Source: DAOPZC01 sp035353175
GTDB lineage: Bacteria > Verrucomicrobiota > Kiritimatiellia > RFP12 > UBA1067
Assembly (NCBI GenBank): GCA_035353175.1
Contig: DAOPZC010000069.1
Location: 1 to 23,193, forward strand
Length of the DNA stretch: 23,193 nucleotides
Reading direction: 5' to 3'
In this document: piece after piece, positions 7,638 to 15,169 of the stretch
Layout of the letters: each line of letters starts with the position of its first letter
Numbering within the stretch: the stretch's first letter is position 1
The notes under the pieces: generated by a model
Databases searched by the model: none
What the model was told of the DNA's origin: nothing
The model's input: the letters and a program-made list of their open reading frames with translations, nothing else
Program-made: the position numbers and the translations under genes

Positions 7638-9014
7638 TTACACCAGCGACTTCCACAGCTCGACGTTTTCGAGTTTGGAACGGATGGCGTTGGAGAACAG
7701 GGCGCCGACCGAGCCGTCCACGATGCGGTGGTCGACGGAAAGGGTCATGGCCATGACCGTGCGGACCTTGATCTCGCCGTTGACCACGGCGGGCACCTGC
7801 CGGCCGCTGGAGACGGCAAGGATGCCGGCCTCGCCCGGGTTGATGATGGCGGTGAACTGGTCCACGTTCATCATGCCCATGTTGGAGACGGAGAAGGAGC
7901 TGCCGACCATCTCGTCCGGCGTGAGCTTGCCTGCGCGGGCCTTCTCGGCCAGCGCCTTGGCCTGCGCGCTCAGCTCTTTGAGCGTGAGCGTCTGAGCCGC
8001 GCGGATGACCGGCACCACGAGTCCGTTGTCCACGCTGACCGCCATGCCGAGGTCCACATCGCCGCGCCACGCGACCGTCAGGCCGTCGGTGACGGAGTTG
8101 ACGATCGGGTACTCCTCCAGCGAGAGGACGACGGCTTCGAGCACGAAGTCGTTGACGCTGTAGTTGAGGCCTTTGGCCTTGAGGTCCGCGCGGAAGGCCA
8201 TGAGGTCGGTGATGTCTGCCTTGACCGTGACGTAGAAGTGCGGGATCGTCTGCTTGCTTTCGACGAGTCGGCGGGCGATGACTTGGCGCATGCGCGAGAG
8301 GGCGACGGGGCGGCGCTTGAGGGCGCGCTCGACGTCCTCGACCATGACGCGGCCGCCGTCGCCGGAGCCGCGGACCGTGAGGATGTCGACCTCTTTTTCC
8401 GCCGCGAGCCGCTTGGCGGCGGGCGTGATGCGCAGGGCGTCGTAGCCCGAGGCGCTGAGATAGGCCTGCACGTCTTTCTCGACGATGCGTCCGTTGGGGC
8501 CCGTGCCGGCGATGCGCGAAGGGTCGATGCACGCGTCTTTGGCAAGCGCTTTGGCGCGAGGCGAAATGATCAGCCGGGCTGCGGGCGCGGGAGCTGCCGC
8601 AGGCTGGGGTGCCGGGCGCGTCGCCGGGGTGGCGGCGGCGATAGGCGCCGGGGCCGCGGCGGGACGTGCGGCGGGTTCAACTTTTACGGGAGCCGGAGCC
8701 GCGGCCTGCGCCGGGGCTGCTGCGGGAACGGCTTTAGGCGCTTCAGCCTTGGGTGCCTGATCCGGCACTTTTTCACCGGCCGTCCCGACATAGCCGACAA
8801 CGGTGTTCACCGGCACGGTGACCCCCTCGCGGACGTAGATTTTCAGGAGCACGCCTTCGAAAAAGCTTTCGACTTCCAGATTGGCCTTGTCGGTTTCGAT
8901 TTCAAAAAGGATGTCGCCCTTCGCGACCGGATCCCCCTCTTTTTTGAGCCACTTGACGATAGCTCCTTCTTCCATGGTTTGCCCAAGTTTCGGAAAAATA
9001 ACTGCCTGCGCCAT
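7638..9014 (-). CDS. pdhC: 2-oxoacid dehydrogenase E2 (dihydrolipoamide acyltransferase, probably pyruvate-type)
   Basis: Core acyltransferase of a 2-oxoacid dehydrogenase complex, 458 aa, moving the acyl group from lipoamide to CoA. Residues 1-78 are one lipoyl domain with the lipoylated Lys in ETDKA (K43). An Ala/Pro-rich linker (~85-147) follows. There are then two tandem E3/E1-binding domains instead of the usual one: 148-188 (SPRAKALAK...GTGPNGRIVEKDV) and 194-234 (TPAAKRLA...GSGDGGRVMVEDV). The catalytic domain runs from 236 to the end, with the active-site motif DHRIVDG at 428-434 (His429, Asp433). The start is supported by GGAG 5 nt upstream. E3 follows directly, but no E1 gene lies upstream, where the next gene is divergent. 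Pyruvate is the likeliest substrate; acetoin or branched-chain complexes cannot be excluded. Confidence 0.95.
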   Translation of the reverse strand: MAQAVIFPKLGQTMEEGAIVKWLKKEGDPVAKGDILFEIETDKANLEVESFFEGVLLKIYVREGVTVPVNTVVGYVGTAGEKVPDQAPKAEAPKAVPAAAPAQAAAPAPVKVEPAARPAAAPAPIAAATPATRPAPQPAAAPAPAARLIISPRAKALAKDACIDPSRIAGTGPNGRIVEKDVQAYLSASGYDALRITPAAKRLAAEKEVDILTVRGSGDGGRVMVEDVERALKRRPVALSRMRQVIARRLVESKQTIPHFYVTVKADITDLMAFRADLKAKGLNYSVNDFVLEAVVLSLEEYPIVNSVTDGLTVAWRGDVDLGMAVSVDNGLVVPVIRAAQTLTLKELSAQAKALAEKARAGKLTPDEMVGSSFSVSNMGMMNVDQFTAIINPGEAGILAVSSGRQVPAVVNGEIKVRTVMAMTLSVDHRIVDGSVGALFSNAIRSKLENVELWKSLV

Positions 9015-9095
9015 AGCATCTCCAAACGGTTAAAACATTGATGCCCCGATCAGTCACAGAACCGATGCGGGTGCAAATAAAATCTCAAAAACATA

Positions 9096-9124
9096 ATTTT
9101 ACCGGAAGGGGGGCGGATTGTCAG
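9096..9124 (-). promoter_or_regulatory. Sigma70-like promoter of the E2-E3 unit
   Basis: On the minus strand CTGACA (9119-9124, 5/6) and TAAAAT (9096-9101, 5/6) are separated by exactly 17 nt. Transcription would begin near 9089 and give a leader of about 75 nt before the E2 ATG at 9014. Confidence 0.6.
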
Positions 9125-9157
9125 TGTGAAAATGAGGCTTGCCGGCAAAATTTGGCT

Positions 9158-9186
9158 TTGCGCGGCCGGGGGGACACGGGTATTCT
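9158..9186 (+). promoter_or_regulatory. Possible promoter of the metallopeptidase-glycosyltransferase pair
   Basis: TTGCGC (9158-9163) and TATTCT (9181-9186) are 17 nt apart on the plus strand, divergent from the E2 promoter. The -35 matches only in TTG, so this is a weak call. Confidence 0.3.
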
Positions 9187-9231
9187 ACTTCCCATTGAAG
9201 GGTGGCGTTACGCCGGGTTGGGCGTCGAACG

Positions 9232-10017
9232 ATGAGTATCACAGGCACAAGTGAAGTCGCGGCTTTTGAGCATGCGGGCCGATCCATCGGGTATGTGATC
9301 CGGCACGGGCGCTGCCGGCGCATGCGGCTCTGCGTTCCGGGTCCCGGCGAGGTGGAGGTGCGCGTGCCCCTCCGTGTTTCCCCAAAAGCCGTCCACGCGT
9401 TTGTGGCGCAACATGCGGAGTGGATTTTGCGGGCGATGGCAAGGCAGACGAAGAAGCCGCATTTTTTGCCTCGCGACTATGTGACGGGAGAGACGCTTTA
9501 CGTTTTAGGCAAGCCTTTTCAGCTTGAGGTTTCCCGGTCGGTTTGGAAAAGCGTGACGTGTGAGGCGGACGTGTTGCGCGTTTCTCTTTACAATACGGCG
9601 GCCAAGGCCAGGGTCAAGGAACTGGTTGAGGATTGGCTCCTGAAGCAGGCTCGTCACCTGCTGTCCAGAATCCTCGGCGACATGATCGACCGCATCGGCG
9701 GGCACATCCGGCATGCCCAATGTCCGGTGGCGATGCGGTCCGACGAACATCCCGACGGGATCCGGCTGACCGTCCGAACCATGAAGACGCGGTGGGGAAG
9801 CTGTTCGAAGGACGGCCACATCACGTTGGGCTTGGAATTGGCCCACGTTCCTCTACGGCTGGTCGAGTACGTGATCGTTCACGAACTCTGCCATTTAGAG
9901 CAGCTCAATCACTCCCGGGCTTTCTATTTCCTGCTGGCGACCTGTCTGCCGGATTGGAAAGAGCGGCGCCATGAATTGAAAACCCATTCATGGCTTCAGC
10001 GGCAGGTGCAAACGTGA
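9232..10017 (+). CDS. YgjP-like M48-type zinc metallopeptidase (DUF45)
   Basis: Cytosolic protein of 261 aa in the YgjP/DUF45 family, related to SprT/WSS1-type metalloproteases; E. coli YgjP has also been described as a UTP pyrophosphatase. Family marks are RWGSC at residues 187-191 and the zinc site HELCH at 217-221 with a third ligand in the following NHSRAFY (His227). No signal peptide or membrane segment is seen. The ATG at 9232 is the best in-frame start and begins MSITGTSEV; a GTG at 9202 is also in frame. Neither has a strong ribosome-binding site. Its stop overlaps the GTG start of the glycosyltransferase by 4 nt, so the two are translationally coupled. Confidence 0.88.
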   Translation: MSITGTSEVAAFEHAGRSIGYVIRHGRCRRMRLCVPGPGEVEVRVPLRVSPKAVHAFVAQHAEWILRAMARQTKKPHFLPRDYVTGETLYVLGKPFQLEVSRSVWKSVTCEADVLRVSLYNTAAKARVKELVEDWLLKQARHLLSRILGDMIDRIGGHIRHAQCPVAMRSDEHPDGIRLTVRTMKTRWGSCSKDGHITLGLELAHVPLRLVEYVIVHELCHLEQLNHSRAFYFLLATCLPDWKERRHELKTHSWLQRQVQT

Positions 10018-11135
10018 TCAAGGTCTTACAGGTTCTGGAGGCCACCGAAGGCGGCACGCGACGGCATTTGCGTGATCTCGTCGGTGCGCTCGATCCTGCG
10101 GAATTCGAAATCGTCCTGGCCGTGTCCTGTGGCCGCGGCCCCGATTTTCGGAGCGACATGGCCGGTTATGCTTCGCAGGGGCTGACGGTGTGCGAAGTGG
10201 CCATGCGGAGGGGCGTTGCGCCGGCCGCCGATCTGGCGAGCCTGGTGAGGCTGATCCGGTGCGTGTGGCGGGTGCGTCCGGATCTGCTCCACGCGCACAG
10301 CGCCAAGGCGGGTTTTTTGTCGCGGTTGGCGGGGCTGGTTTGCCGGGTGCCGGTGGTCTATACGCCGCATGGTTTTCCGTTCTTAATGGAGTGCGGGGCG
10401 CGGGCGCGCCGGTGCTACCGGTTTTTGGAGCGGTGTGTGCGCGGCGCCACCGCGGCGCTGGTGGCGGTTTCCGAGGAAGAGCGGCGGGAGGCCTTGGCTC
10501 TGGGGTATGCGTTTGAGAGGGTCCATCTCATCCCGAACGGGGTGGCGGCTTGCGCCGGACGCGAGGCGGTGGTTCGCGATGGCGGCGCGTTGCGGGTCGG
10601 CTTCTTCGGCCGTTTGACGCGACAGAAGGGTCCGGACCTGTTGCTGGACGCGGCTGCCGATGTGGTTTCGCACGTGCCGCAGACTCGTTTCTTGTTCTAC
10701 GGGGACGGCGAAATGGCGGAAGCGTTACGCATGCAGACGGCGCAACGGCAGTTGACCTCGCATGTGCAATTCGGCGGTGCCTACGCGCAGGGCGAAGTCC
10801 TTTCGCTCATGCGCCAGACGGATGTGGTGGCGGTCCCTTCCCGCTGGGAGGGGTGCCCATACGTGGTGCTGGAGGCGTTGCAGGCGGGAGTGCCGGTGGT
10901 GGCCGCTTCCGTGGGCGGTATTCCGGATCTGCTCCAACACAACGTGAACGGCATCTGCGTGGCGGCCGGCGATGCCGAAGCGCTCAGCGACGGGTTGCTG
11001 GGGGTCTTGCGGGATCCGCAGAAGCGCCGGCAGCTTGCGAAGCAGGGGCGTGAGACGGTCGCGGCGCATACGCTGGAGGCCATGGCCAAGGCCGTGGGCG
11101 CGGTGTACCGCACGGTGTGTGCCGGGCGGATGTAA
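10014..11135 (+). CDS. GT4-family glycosyltransferase
   Basis: Retaining GT-B glycosyltransferase of 373 aa, probably moving a sugar from a nucleotide-sugar donor to a lipid-linked or surface glycan; acceptor unknown. The N-terminal half opens KVLQVLEATEGGTRRHL, typical of the acceptor domain of GT4 enzymes. The C-terminal donor domain has VGFFGRLTRQKG and the E-x7-E-type motif in PSRWEGCPYVVLEALQAGVPVV. I chose the GTG at 10014 because it overlaps the upstream stop (GTGA), has AGGTG about 6 nt before it and gives the usual family N-terminus. An ATG at 9990 would add 8 residues and overlap the upstream gene by 28 nt. No other polysaccharide genes are nearby, so the context does not reveal the product. 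Confidence 0.9.
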   Translation: MIKVLQVLEATEGGTRRHLRDLVGALDPAEFEIVLAVSCGRGPDFRSDMAGYASQGLTVCEVAMRRGVAPAADLASLVRLIRCVWRVRPDLLHAHSAKAGFLSRLAGLVCRVPVVYTPHGFPFLMECGARARRCYRFLERCVRGATAALVAVSEEERREALALGYAFERVHLIPNGVAACAGREAVVRDGGALRVGFFGRLTRQKGPDLLLDAAADVVSHVPQTRFLFYGDGEMAEALRMQTAQRQLTSHVQFGGAYAQGEVLSLMRQTDVVAVPSRWEGCPYVVLEALQAGVPVVAASVGGIPDLLQHNVNGICVAAGDAEALSDGLLGVLRDPQKRRQLAKQGRETVAAHTLEAMAKAVGAVYRTVCAGRM

Positions 11136-11176
11136 AAAAATAAAAAACGCGCCATCCGTTCACGGGGGGGCGCGTT
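11136..11176 (-). terminator. Intrinsic terminator of the small basic protein gene
   Basis: AACGCGCC (11146-11153) pairs perfectly with GGCGCGTT (11169-11176) around a 15-nt loop. On the minus strand the stem is followed by a long T-rich run (TTTTTTATTTTTTTA), a strong rho-independent signal. In the plus direction only TTCT follows, so it would stop the convergent glycosyltransferase transcript less well. Confidence 0.85.
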
Positions 11177-11199
11177 CTCGATCATGCTCCGAGGCGAAA

Positions 11200-11517
11200 C
11201 TATTTCGTTTTCGCGGCGGACTTCGGCGTTTTCGCAACCTTCGGCGCTTTCACCTCTTTGGGTGCTTTGGGGGTTTTCGCCGGTTTTGCGGCGGCATCGG
11301 CGGGTTGCGCGGCCTTGGCGGCCACACATTTCTTCACCTTCGCCGGACGCTGAACGAGCTTGCGGACATCCACCGGTTGCATCTTTGCGACAACGGCCGC
11401 ATCCATGCCGAGCTTCACCAGGCGGGCGCGCTGCGCTTTGCTGCGGCGGCGTTTTTCTCCCTGGCTCTTGATGGGACGTGTGCGGGGGTCCTTGTTTAAT
11501 GTACGGCCTGTGCCCAT
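11200..11517 (-). CDS. Small basic protein with histone-H1-like Lys/Ala/Pro tail
   Basis: Hypothetical protein of 105 aa; I do not recognise the family with certainty. The ATG at 11517 is chosen over an upstream in-frame start (11595) because GGAGGA lies 6 nt before it. Residues 1-~58 are a basic, probably folded or helical part (GRTLNKDPRTRPIKSQGEKRR, then KLGMDAAVVAKMQPVDVRKLV). From ~59 the chain is low-complexity Ala/Lys/Pro with repeated PKAPK, KTPK and AAK units, like histone H1 C-terminal tails and bacterial H1-like nucleoid proteins. A nucleic-acid-binding role, on nucleoid or ribosome, is inference from charge. It is a single-gene unit with its own strong terminator. Confidence 0.75.
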   Translation of the reverse strand: MGTGRTLNKDPRTRPIKSQGEKRRRSKAQRARLVKLGMDAAVVAKMQPVDVRKLVQRPAKVKKCVAAKAAQPADAAAKPAKTPKAPKEVKAPKVAKTPKSAAKTK

Positions 11518-11657
11518 GAAAATTCCTCCGAATCTTTCCGTTGTGATAAAAAAGAGGGCCATATCATTGCGGATTCGGGAACAAGATGCAAGCACTCGTT
11601 TAAAAAAAAACGGCTGGCGAACGTTGCCTCAAATCCGGAAGACGCCGCGAGATCGTG

Positions 11658-12152
11658 TCAGAGAAAAGTCCGGCAGCCCCAATACAGGGCATGATTGATG
11701 GCGAGGGCATAGAGCGACGCGAACAAGTCGTCGATCACAATGCCGATTCCGCCGTGGATCGCCTGCAGTTGGCGGGCGGGGGGCGGCTTGATGATGTCGC
11801 AGACGCGTGCCACGACGAAACAGACTGGGACGAGCCACAGGTTTTGCGTCAACGGCAGGCCCAGCACGCAGATGGGGAACAGCATCCATTCGTCCGCGCA
11901 AATGCGGCCGTCGTCTTTCTTGCCGAGCACGCGCTCGGCCACGTCACAGATCGGAACCGCCAGCAGCGTCATGCCGATGCAGACGCAGATTTGCAGGAGA
12001 AGCGGCTGGCGAGCCGCCCATAGCGCCAGCACCACGCCCGGAAAGGTGCCGAGGGTGCCGGGCGCGACCGGCGCGACTAAACCGATGCCGAAGCCGGTTG
12101 CCACGAAAACCGACATCTTCTGCCAAAGGGAGGATCCAGGTATGGTTTTCAT
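11658..12152 (-). CDS. pgpA: Phosphatidylglycerophosphatase A
   Basis: Inner-membrane lipid phosphatase of 164 aa that dephosphorylates phosphatidylglycerophosphate to phosphatidylglycerol. Family features: the N-terminal G-P-V-A-P-G-T-L-G-T segment near residue 30, the acidic motif DDGRICADEW, and the C-terminal KPPPARQLQ...HGGIGIVIDDLFAS block. Three or four hydrophobic segments span the protein. The ATG at 12152 is used; a TTG two codons upstream is in frame. It starts 11 nt after the PhoH stop, without a good Shine-Dalgarno sequence, so it is probably translated by coupling to PhoH. The 140 nt downstream to 11518 hold the leader of the small basic protein gene and no other gene. Confidence 0.93.
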   Translation of the reverse strand: MKTIPGSSLWQKMSVFVATGFGIGLVAPVAPGTLGTFPGVVLALWAARQPLLLQICVCIGMTLLAVPICDVAERVLGKKDDGRICADEWMLFPICVLGLPLTQNLWLVPVCFVVARVCDIIKPPPARQLQAIHGGIGIVIDDLFASLYALAINHALYWGCRTFL

Positions 12153-12163
12153 CGTCAAAGGGC

Positions 12164-13537
12164 TCAGAGATATTTCGCTGCTGCGGCTGCAAGCTGGCTG
12201 CGCTCGCTGTGGTGCAGGGTCACGTGCCCGTGGAGCGGCAGTTCTTTCAGCCGTTCGGCCGCATAGGTCAGCCCGTTGCTGGAGGCGTCCAGATAGGGGT
12301 TGTCGATCTGGTAGGGGTCGCCGGTGAGGATCACTTTTGTGCCTTCGCCTGCGCGGCTGACGACGGTCTTGACCTCGTGGGGGGTGAGATTCTGAGCTTC
12401 GTCGATGATCATGAACTGTTTGGAGATCGAGCGTCCCCGGATATACGTAAGCGCCTCCAGTTCGAGGGTGTCGGTTTCGAGCAGCTGGTTGATGCGTTCC
12501 TGGGGCGAGAGCAACCGTGGCGGCTTCTTGGCGCCGGTCGGAGGCAAGTCGGGCTGGTGCATGCGCAATAGATAGTCGAGGTTGTCGAAGATCGGTTCCA
12601 TCCAGTGAGACAACTTCTCTTCCTTGTCTCCGGGAAGGTATCCGATGTCTTTGCCGAGGGGGACGATCGGGCGGGAAACAAGGATCCGGTCGTAAAGGTG
12701 CTCACGCTGGACGAGGTGCATGCCGGCCGCAAGCGCCAACAGGGTCTTGCCGGTTCCGGCCTGTCCCACGAGCGTGACGATGCTGACCGTCGGATCCATG
12801 AGCAATTCCAGCGCCATGCGCTGTTCGACGTTGCGCGACTGGATTCCGTAGACCGAATCGATGTCCAGGTTGATCTCGGCGAGTGTTCCGTCCGGGAAGA
12901 CGCGGGCGATCGCCTTCATGTCGGTGTTGTCGGCGGAGGTCAGTTCCAGGAACATGTTGGGGAAACACTTGGCGGGTACCGTCGTGAGCACTTGGCCGTC
13001 GTACAGGCGCTCGATCATTTCCTGGGGGACGACCGCCTCTGAATAGCCGCTGTACAGCTCGTCGAAATTGACTTTTTCGTGCTCGAAATCCTCGGTCTCC
13101 AGCCCGATCGCGTTGGCCTTGACGCGCACGTTGATGTCCATCGAAACGATAATGACGCGCTCGCCTTGACGGCCGAGCCAGTAGGCGAGCCGGATCAGCG
13201 CGTTGTCGGGCGTGTCCTCTTCGAGGCCGGCCTTTTCGACCTCCGGGGTCACGAGCACACGGAGTGTTCCGCCGTTGGGGAGCGCGACGCCTTTCGCGAG
13301 CTTGCCGCCGGCGCGGAGCGCATCCAGCTTGCGGATAGATTCGCGCGCGTTGCGTCCGAGTTCGGAGCTTTGGGTCTTGAACTTGTCCAGTTCCTCGAGC
13401 ACGACCATGGGGAGGACGACGTGGTTGTCGTCGAAAACGTTCAGCGCCACGGGGGAGTGGAGCAGGACGTTGGTGTCGAGGACAAAGGTCTTGACGGGGC
13501 GTGCGATTTTACGGCGTGTGGTTGTTTTTGCGGGCAT
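12164..13537 (-). CDS. PIN-PhoH fusion ATPase
   Basis: Cytosolic protein of 457 aa joining an N-terminal PIN ribonuclease-like domain (~17-150; acidic residues D21 in VLDTNVLL, D111 and D134 visible) to a C-terminal PhoH P-loop ATPase/helicase domain. Walker A is GQAGTGKT at 258-265, Walker B FMIIDE at 375-380, then the PhoH signature LTGDPYQIDNPYLD. This architecture matches PhoH2 proteins, reported as RNA helicase/ribonucleases. I see no separate antitoxin-like gene upstream, so the toxin-antitoxin arrangement known for some PhoH2 genes is not evident. It lies in a minus-strand run with the sugar transporter upstream (61-nt gap) and pgpA downstream. Confidence 0.93.
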   Translation of the reverse strand: MPAKTTTRRKIARPVKTFVLDTNVLLHSPVALNVFDDNHVVLPMVVLEELDKFKTQSSELGRNARESIRKLDALRAGGKLAKGVALPNGGTLRVLVTPEVEKAGLEEDTPDNALIRLAYWLGRQGERVIIVSMDINVRVKANAIGLETEDFEHEKVNFDELYSGYSEAVVPQEMIERLYDGQVLTTVPAKCFPNMFLELTSADNTDMKAIARVFPDGTLAEINLDIDSVYGIQSRNVEQRMALELLMDPTVSIVTLVGQAGTGKTLLALAAGMHLVQREHLYDRILVSRPIVPLGKDIGYLPGDKEEKLSHWMEPIFDNLDYLLRMHQPDLPPTGAKKPPRLLSPQERINQLLETDTLELEALTYIRGRSISKQFMIIDEAQNLTPHEVKTVVSRAGEGTKVILTGDPYQIDNPYLDASSNGLTYAAERLKELPLHGHVTLHHSERSQLAAAAAKYL

Positions 13538-13598
13538 GGCGTAGATCGGGCTGGTGTTTGAAGAAATGGACAGGCGCGGAGCCGGTCGCTGTTAACGG

Positions 13599-15059
13599 TC
13601 AGGCGGTGCGGGAGGGCTGGTAGGTCCGATACGTTTTCCAGCCGTAATGCATGATGACGGCGAAACAGATGAGGGGAAGAATGAACGAGGCCCTCACGCT
13701 CTCCAGCATGCGGAAGCCCAAGTTGAAGGCGCTCTGGTCCATGATCCAGCCCTGCATGGGCGGCATCAGGCAGCCGCCGCCGATCGCCATGATGAGTCCC
13801 GCGGCGCCGAGTTTGGCATCGTCGCCGAGGCCTTTCAGCGCGATTCCGTAGATGGTCGGAAACATGAGCGACATGCAGGCTGACGCGCCGACCAGCGCCA
13901 TCAGGCCCGACATGCCGGCGATCTGGAACGGGGCTTTGAGGTAGATGCCAAGCGCGGCCGAGGCGGACGCCAGGCCGGAGGCATCGCCGATGGCCTGCTG
14001 CAGTTTGGCGGTCAGAAGCGATCCGGCTTCGGCGTTCCCGCCGCCGAAAATAGTCCAGAGGACCAGGACAAATCCGGTCGAGGCGAGCGCGAGGAGCAGC
14101 CCGCCGGGGTTGAAGAATTTGAGCAGGAAGGTGCAGATGAACCGGCTGGTGACGAAGATTGTCATGGCGATCATATTGTAGAACTGAGCGTCGGCCTTGG
14201 ACATGCCCAGGGTTTGTTCAGCGTATTGGATGATGAAGGTCCAGCACATGATCTGCACGCCGACATAGAAGGTCTGGGCCACCACGCTCGCGACGTATCG
14301 GTGGTTCTTGATCAGCCGGTTGAACGTCGGGCCCAGGTCGAGCGAGCCCTGCCCCTCGTTCTTGTTGCGGGGCAGTTTCGCGACGATGAAAACAACCATC
14401 ACCGCCAGCACTACCAGACCCAGGACGGCGTAGGGCAGGATGATGGCATCGAGATCGTGATCAGCCACGGCTTTAAATTTCGCGGGGTCCGCGGCCATCA
14501 GGGCGCGCCGGGCCTCTTCGGTCATGGGGTCGAGCTTCTGCAGGATAAAGTTTTTGGCAACGAGCATGCCCGTGAGGGATCCCATGGGGTTGAACGCCTG
14601 CGCGAAGTTGAGGCGGCGGGTCGAGGTCTCTTCGGAGCCGAGCGACAAGATATAGGGGTTGGCACTGGTCTCGAGAAACGAGAGTCCGCAGGTCATGATG
14701 AAGTAGGCGAGCAGGAACGCCCAGAACGCCATCATCCAGCCGGATGGGATGAACAGCAGGCATCCGGCGGCGTAGAGCGCGAGCCCGAGGATCAGCCCCG
14801 ACTGATACGTGAAGCGCTTGATGAAAATCGCCGCGGGGATGGCCATCACACAGTAGCCGCCGTAGAAGGCGAACTGGACAAGCGAGCTTTCAAAGTTGCT
14901 GATGAGCAGGATGTTCTTGAAGGCGGCGACCATCGGGTTGGTGATGTCGTTCGCGAAGCCCCATAAGGCGAACAAAGAAGTGGTCAGGATAAACGGGAAA
15001 ACGAAGTGCGGCTGCACCACGCGGTGGTGGTGAGCCTGTTGGGCCGATACTTCTGCCAT
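13599..15059 (-). CDS. FucP-type sugar:H+ symporter (MFS)
   Basis: Major facilitator of 486 aa in the fucose/glucose/galactose symporter group, with about 12 membrane segments. Helix 1 has the FucP-like FALWGFANDITNPMV motif, whose acidic residue in FAND takes part in sugar/proton coupling in E. coli FucP. Further family signatures are FYGGYCVMAIPAA and FLETSANPYI. A hydrophilic stretch between the helices around residues ~175-205 is longer than in E. coli FucP. GGGAG 7 nt upstream supports the start. Substrate is probably a monosaccharide such as fucose, glucose or galactose; no sugar catabolic genes are adjacent. Confidence 0.9.
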   Translation of the reverse strand: MAEVSAQQAHHHRVVQPHFVFPFILTTSLFALWGFANDITNPMVAAFKNILLISNFESSLVQFAFYGGYCVMAIPAAIFIKRFTYQSGLILGLALYAAGCLLFIPSGWMMAFWAFLLAYFIMTCGLSFLETSANPYILSLGSEETSTRRLNFAQAFNPMGSLTGMLVAKNFILQKLDPMTEEARRALMAADPAKFKAVADHDLDAIILPYAVLGLVVLAVMVVFIVAKLPRNKNEGQGSLDLGPTFNRLIKNHRYVASVVAQTFYVGVQIMCWTFIIQYAEQTLGMSKADAQFYNMIAMTIFVTSRFICTFLLKFFNPGGLLLALASTGFVLVLWTIFGGGNAEAGSLLTAKLQQAIGDASGLASASAALGIYLKAPFQIAGMSGLMALVGASACMSLMFPTIYGIALKGLGDDAKLGAAGLIMAIGGGCLMPPMQGWIMDQSAFNLGFRMLESVRASFILPLICFAVIMHYGWKTYRTYQPSRTA

Positions 15060-15088
15060 ACCATACTCCCTGTTTTCAACCGGAGACA

Positions 15089-15109
15089 GGAACCGGCCAC
15101 GCCGGTTCC
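15089..15109. promoter_or_regulatory. 9-bp hairpin in the leader of the sugar transporter
   Basis: GGAACCGGC (15089-15097) and GCCGGTTCC (15101-15109) form a perfect stem with a CAC loop. It lies about 30 nt before the transporter ATG on the minus strand and downstream of a TATAGT (15128-15133) that could be a -10 box without a good -35. No T-run follows, so it is a leader structure or operator rather than an intrinsic terminator of the upstream radical SAM gene. Confidence 0.45.
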
Positions 15110-15169
15110 AACCATTTAATGGCAGAAACTATACACTTCTTTCGTGTAATAGGCATCCCAAAATTTGGC

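Noticed and set aside
7728..9041. A 437-codon plus-strand frame opposite the E2 gene
   Set aside because: Antisense shadow of the E2 acyltransferase with no recognisable domain.
9139..9148. TTGCCGGCAA palindrome between the divergent E2 and metallopeptidase promoters
   Set aside because: A 10-bp palindrome is expected by chance in this GC-rich stretch, and nothing else ties it to regulation.
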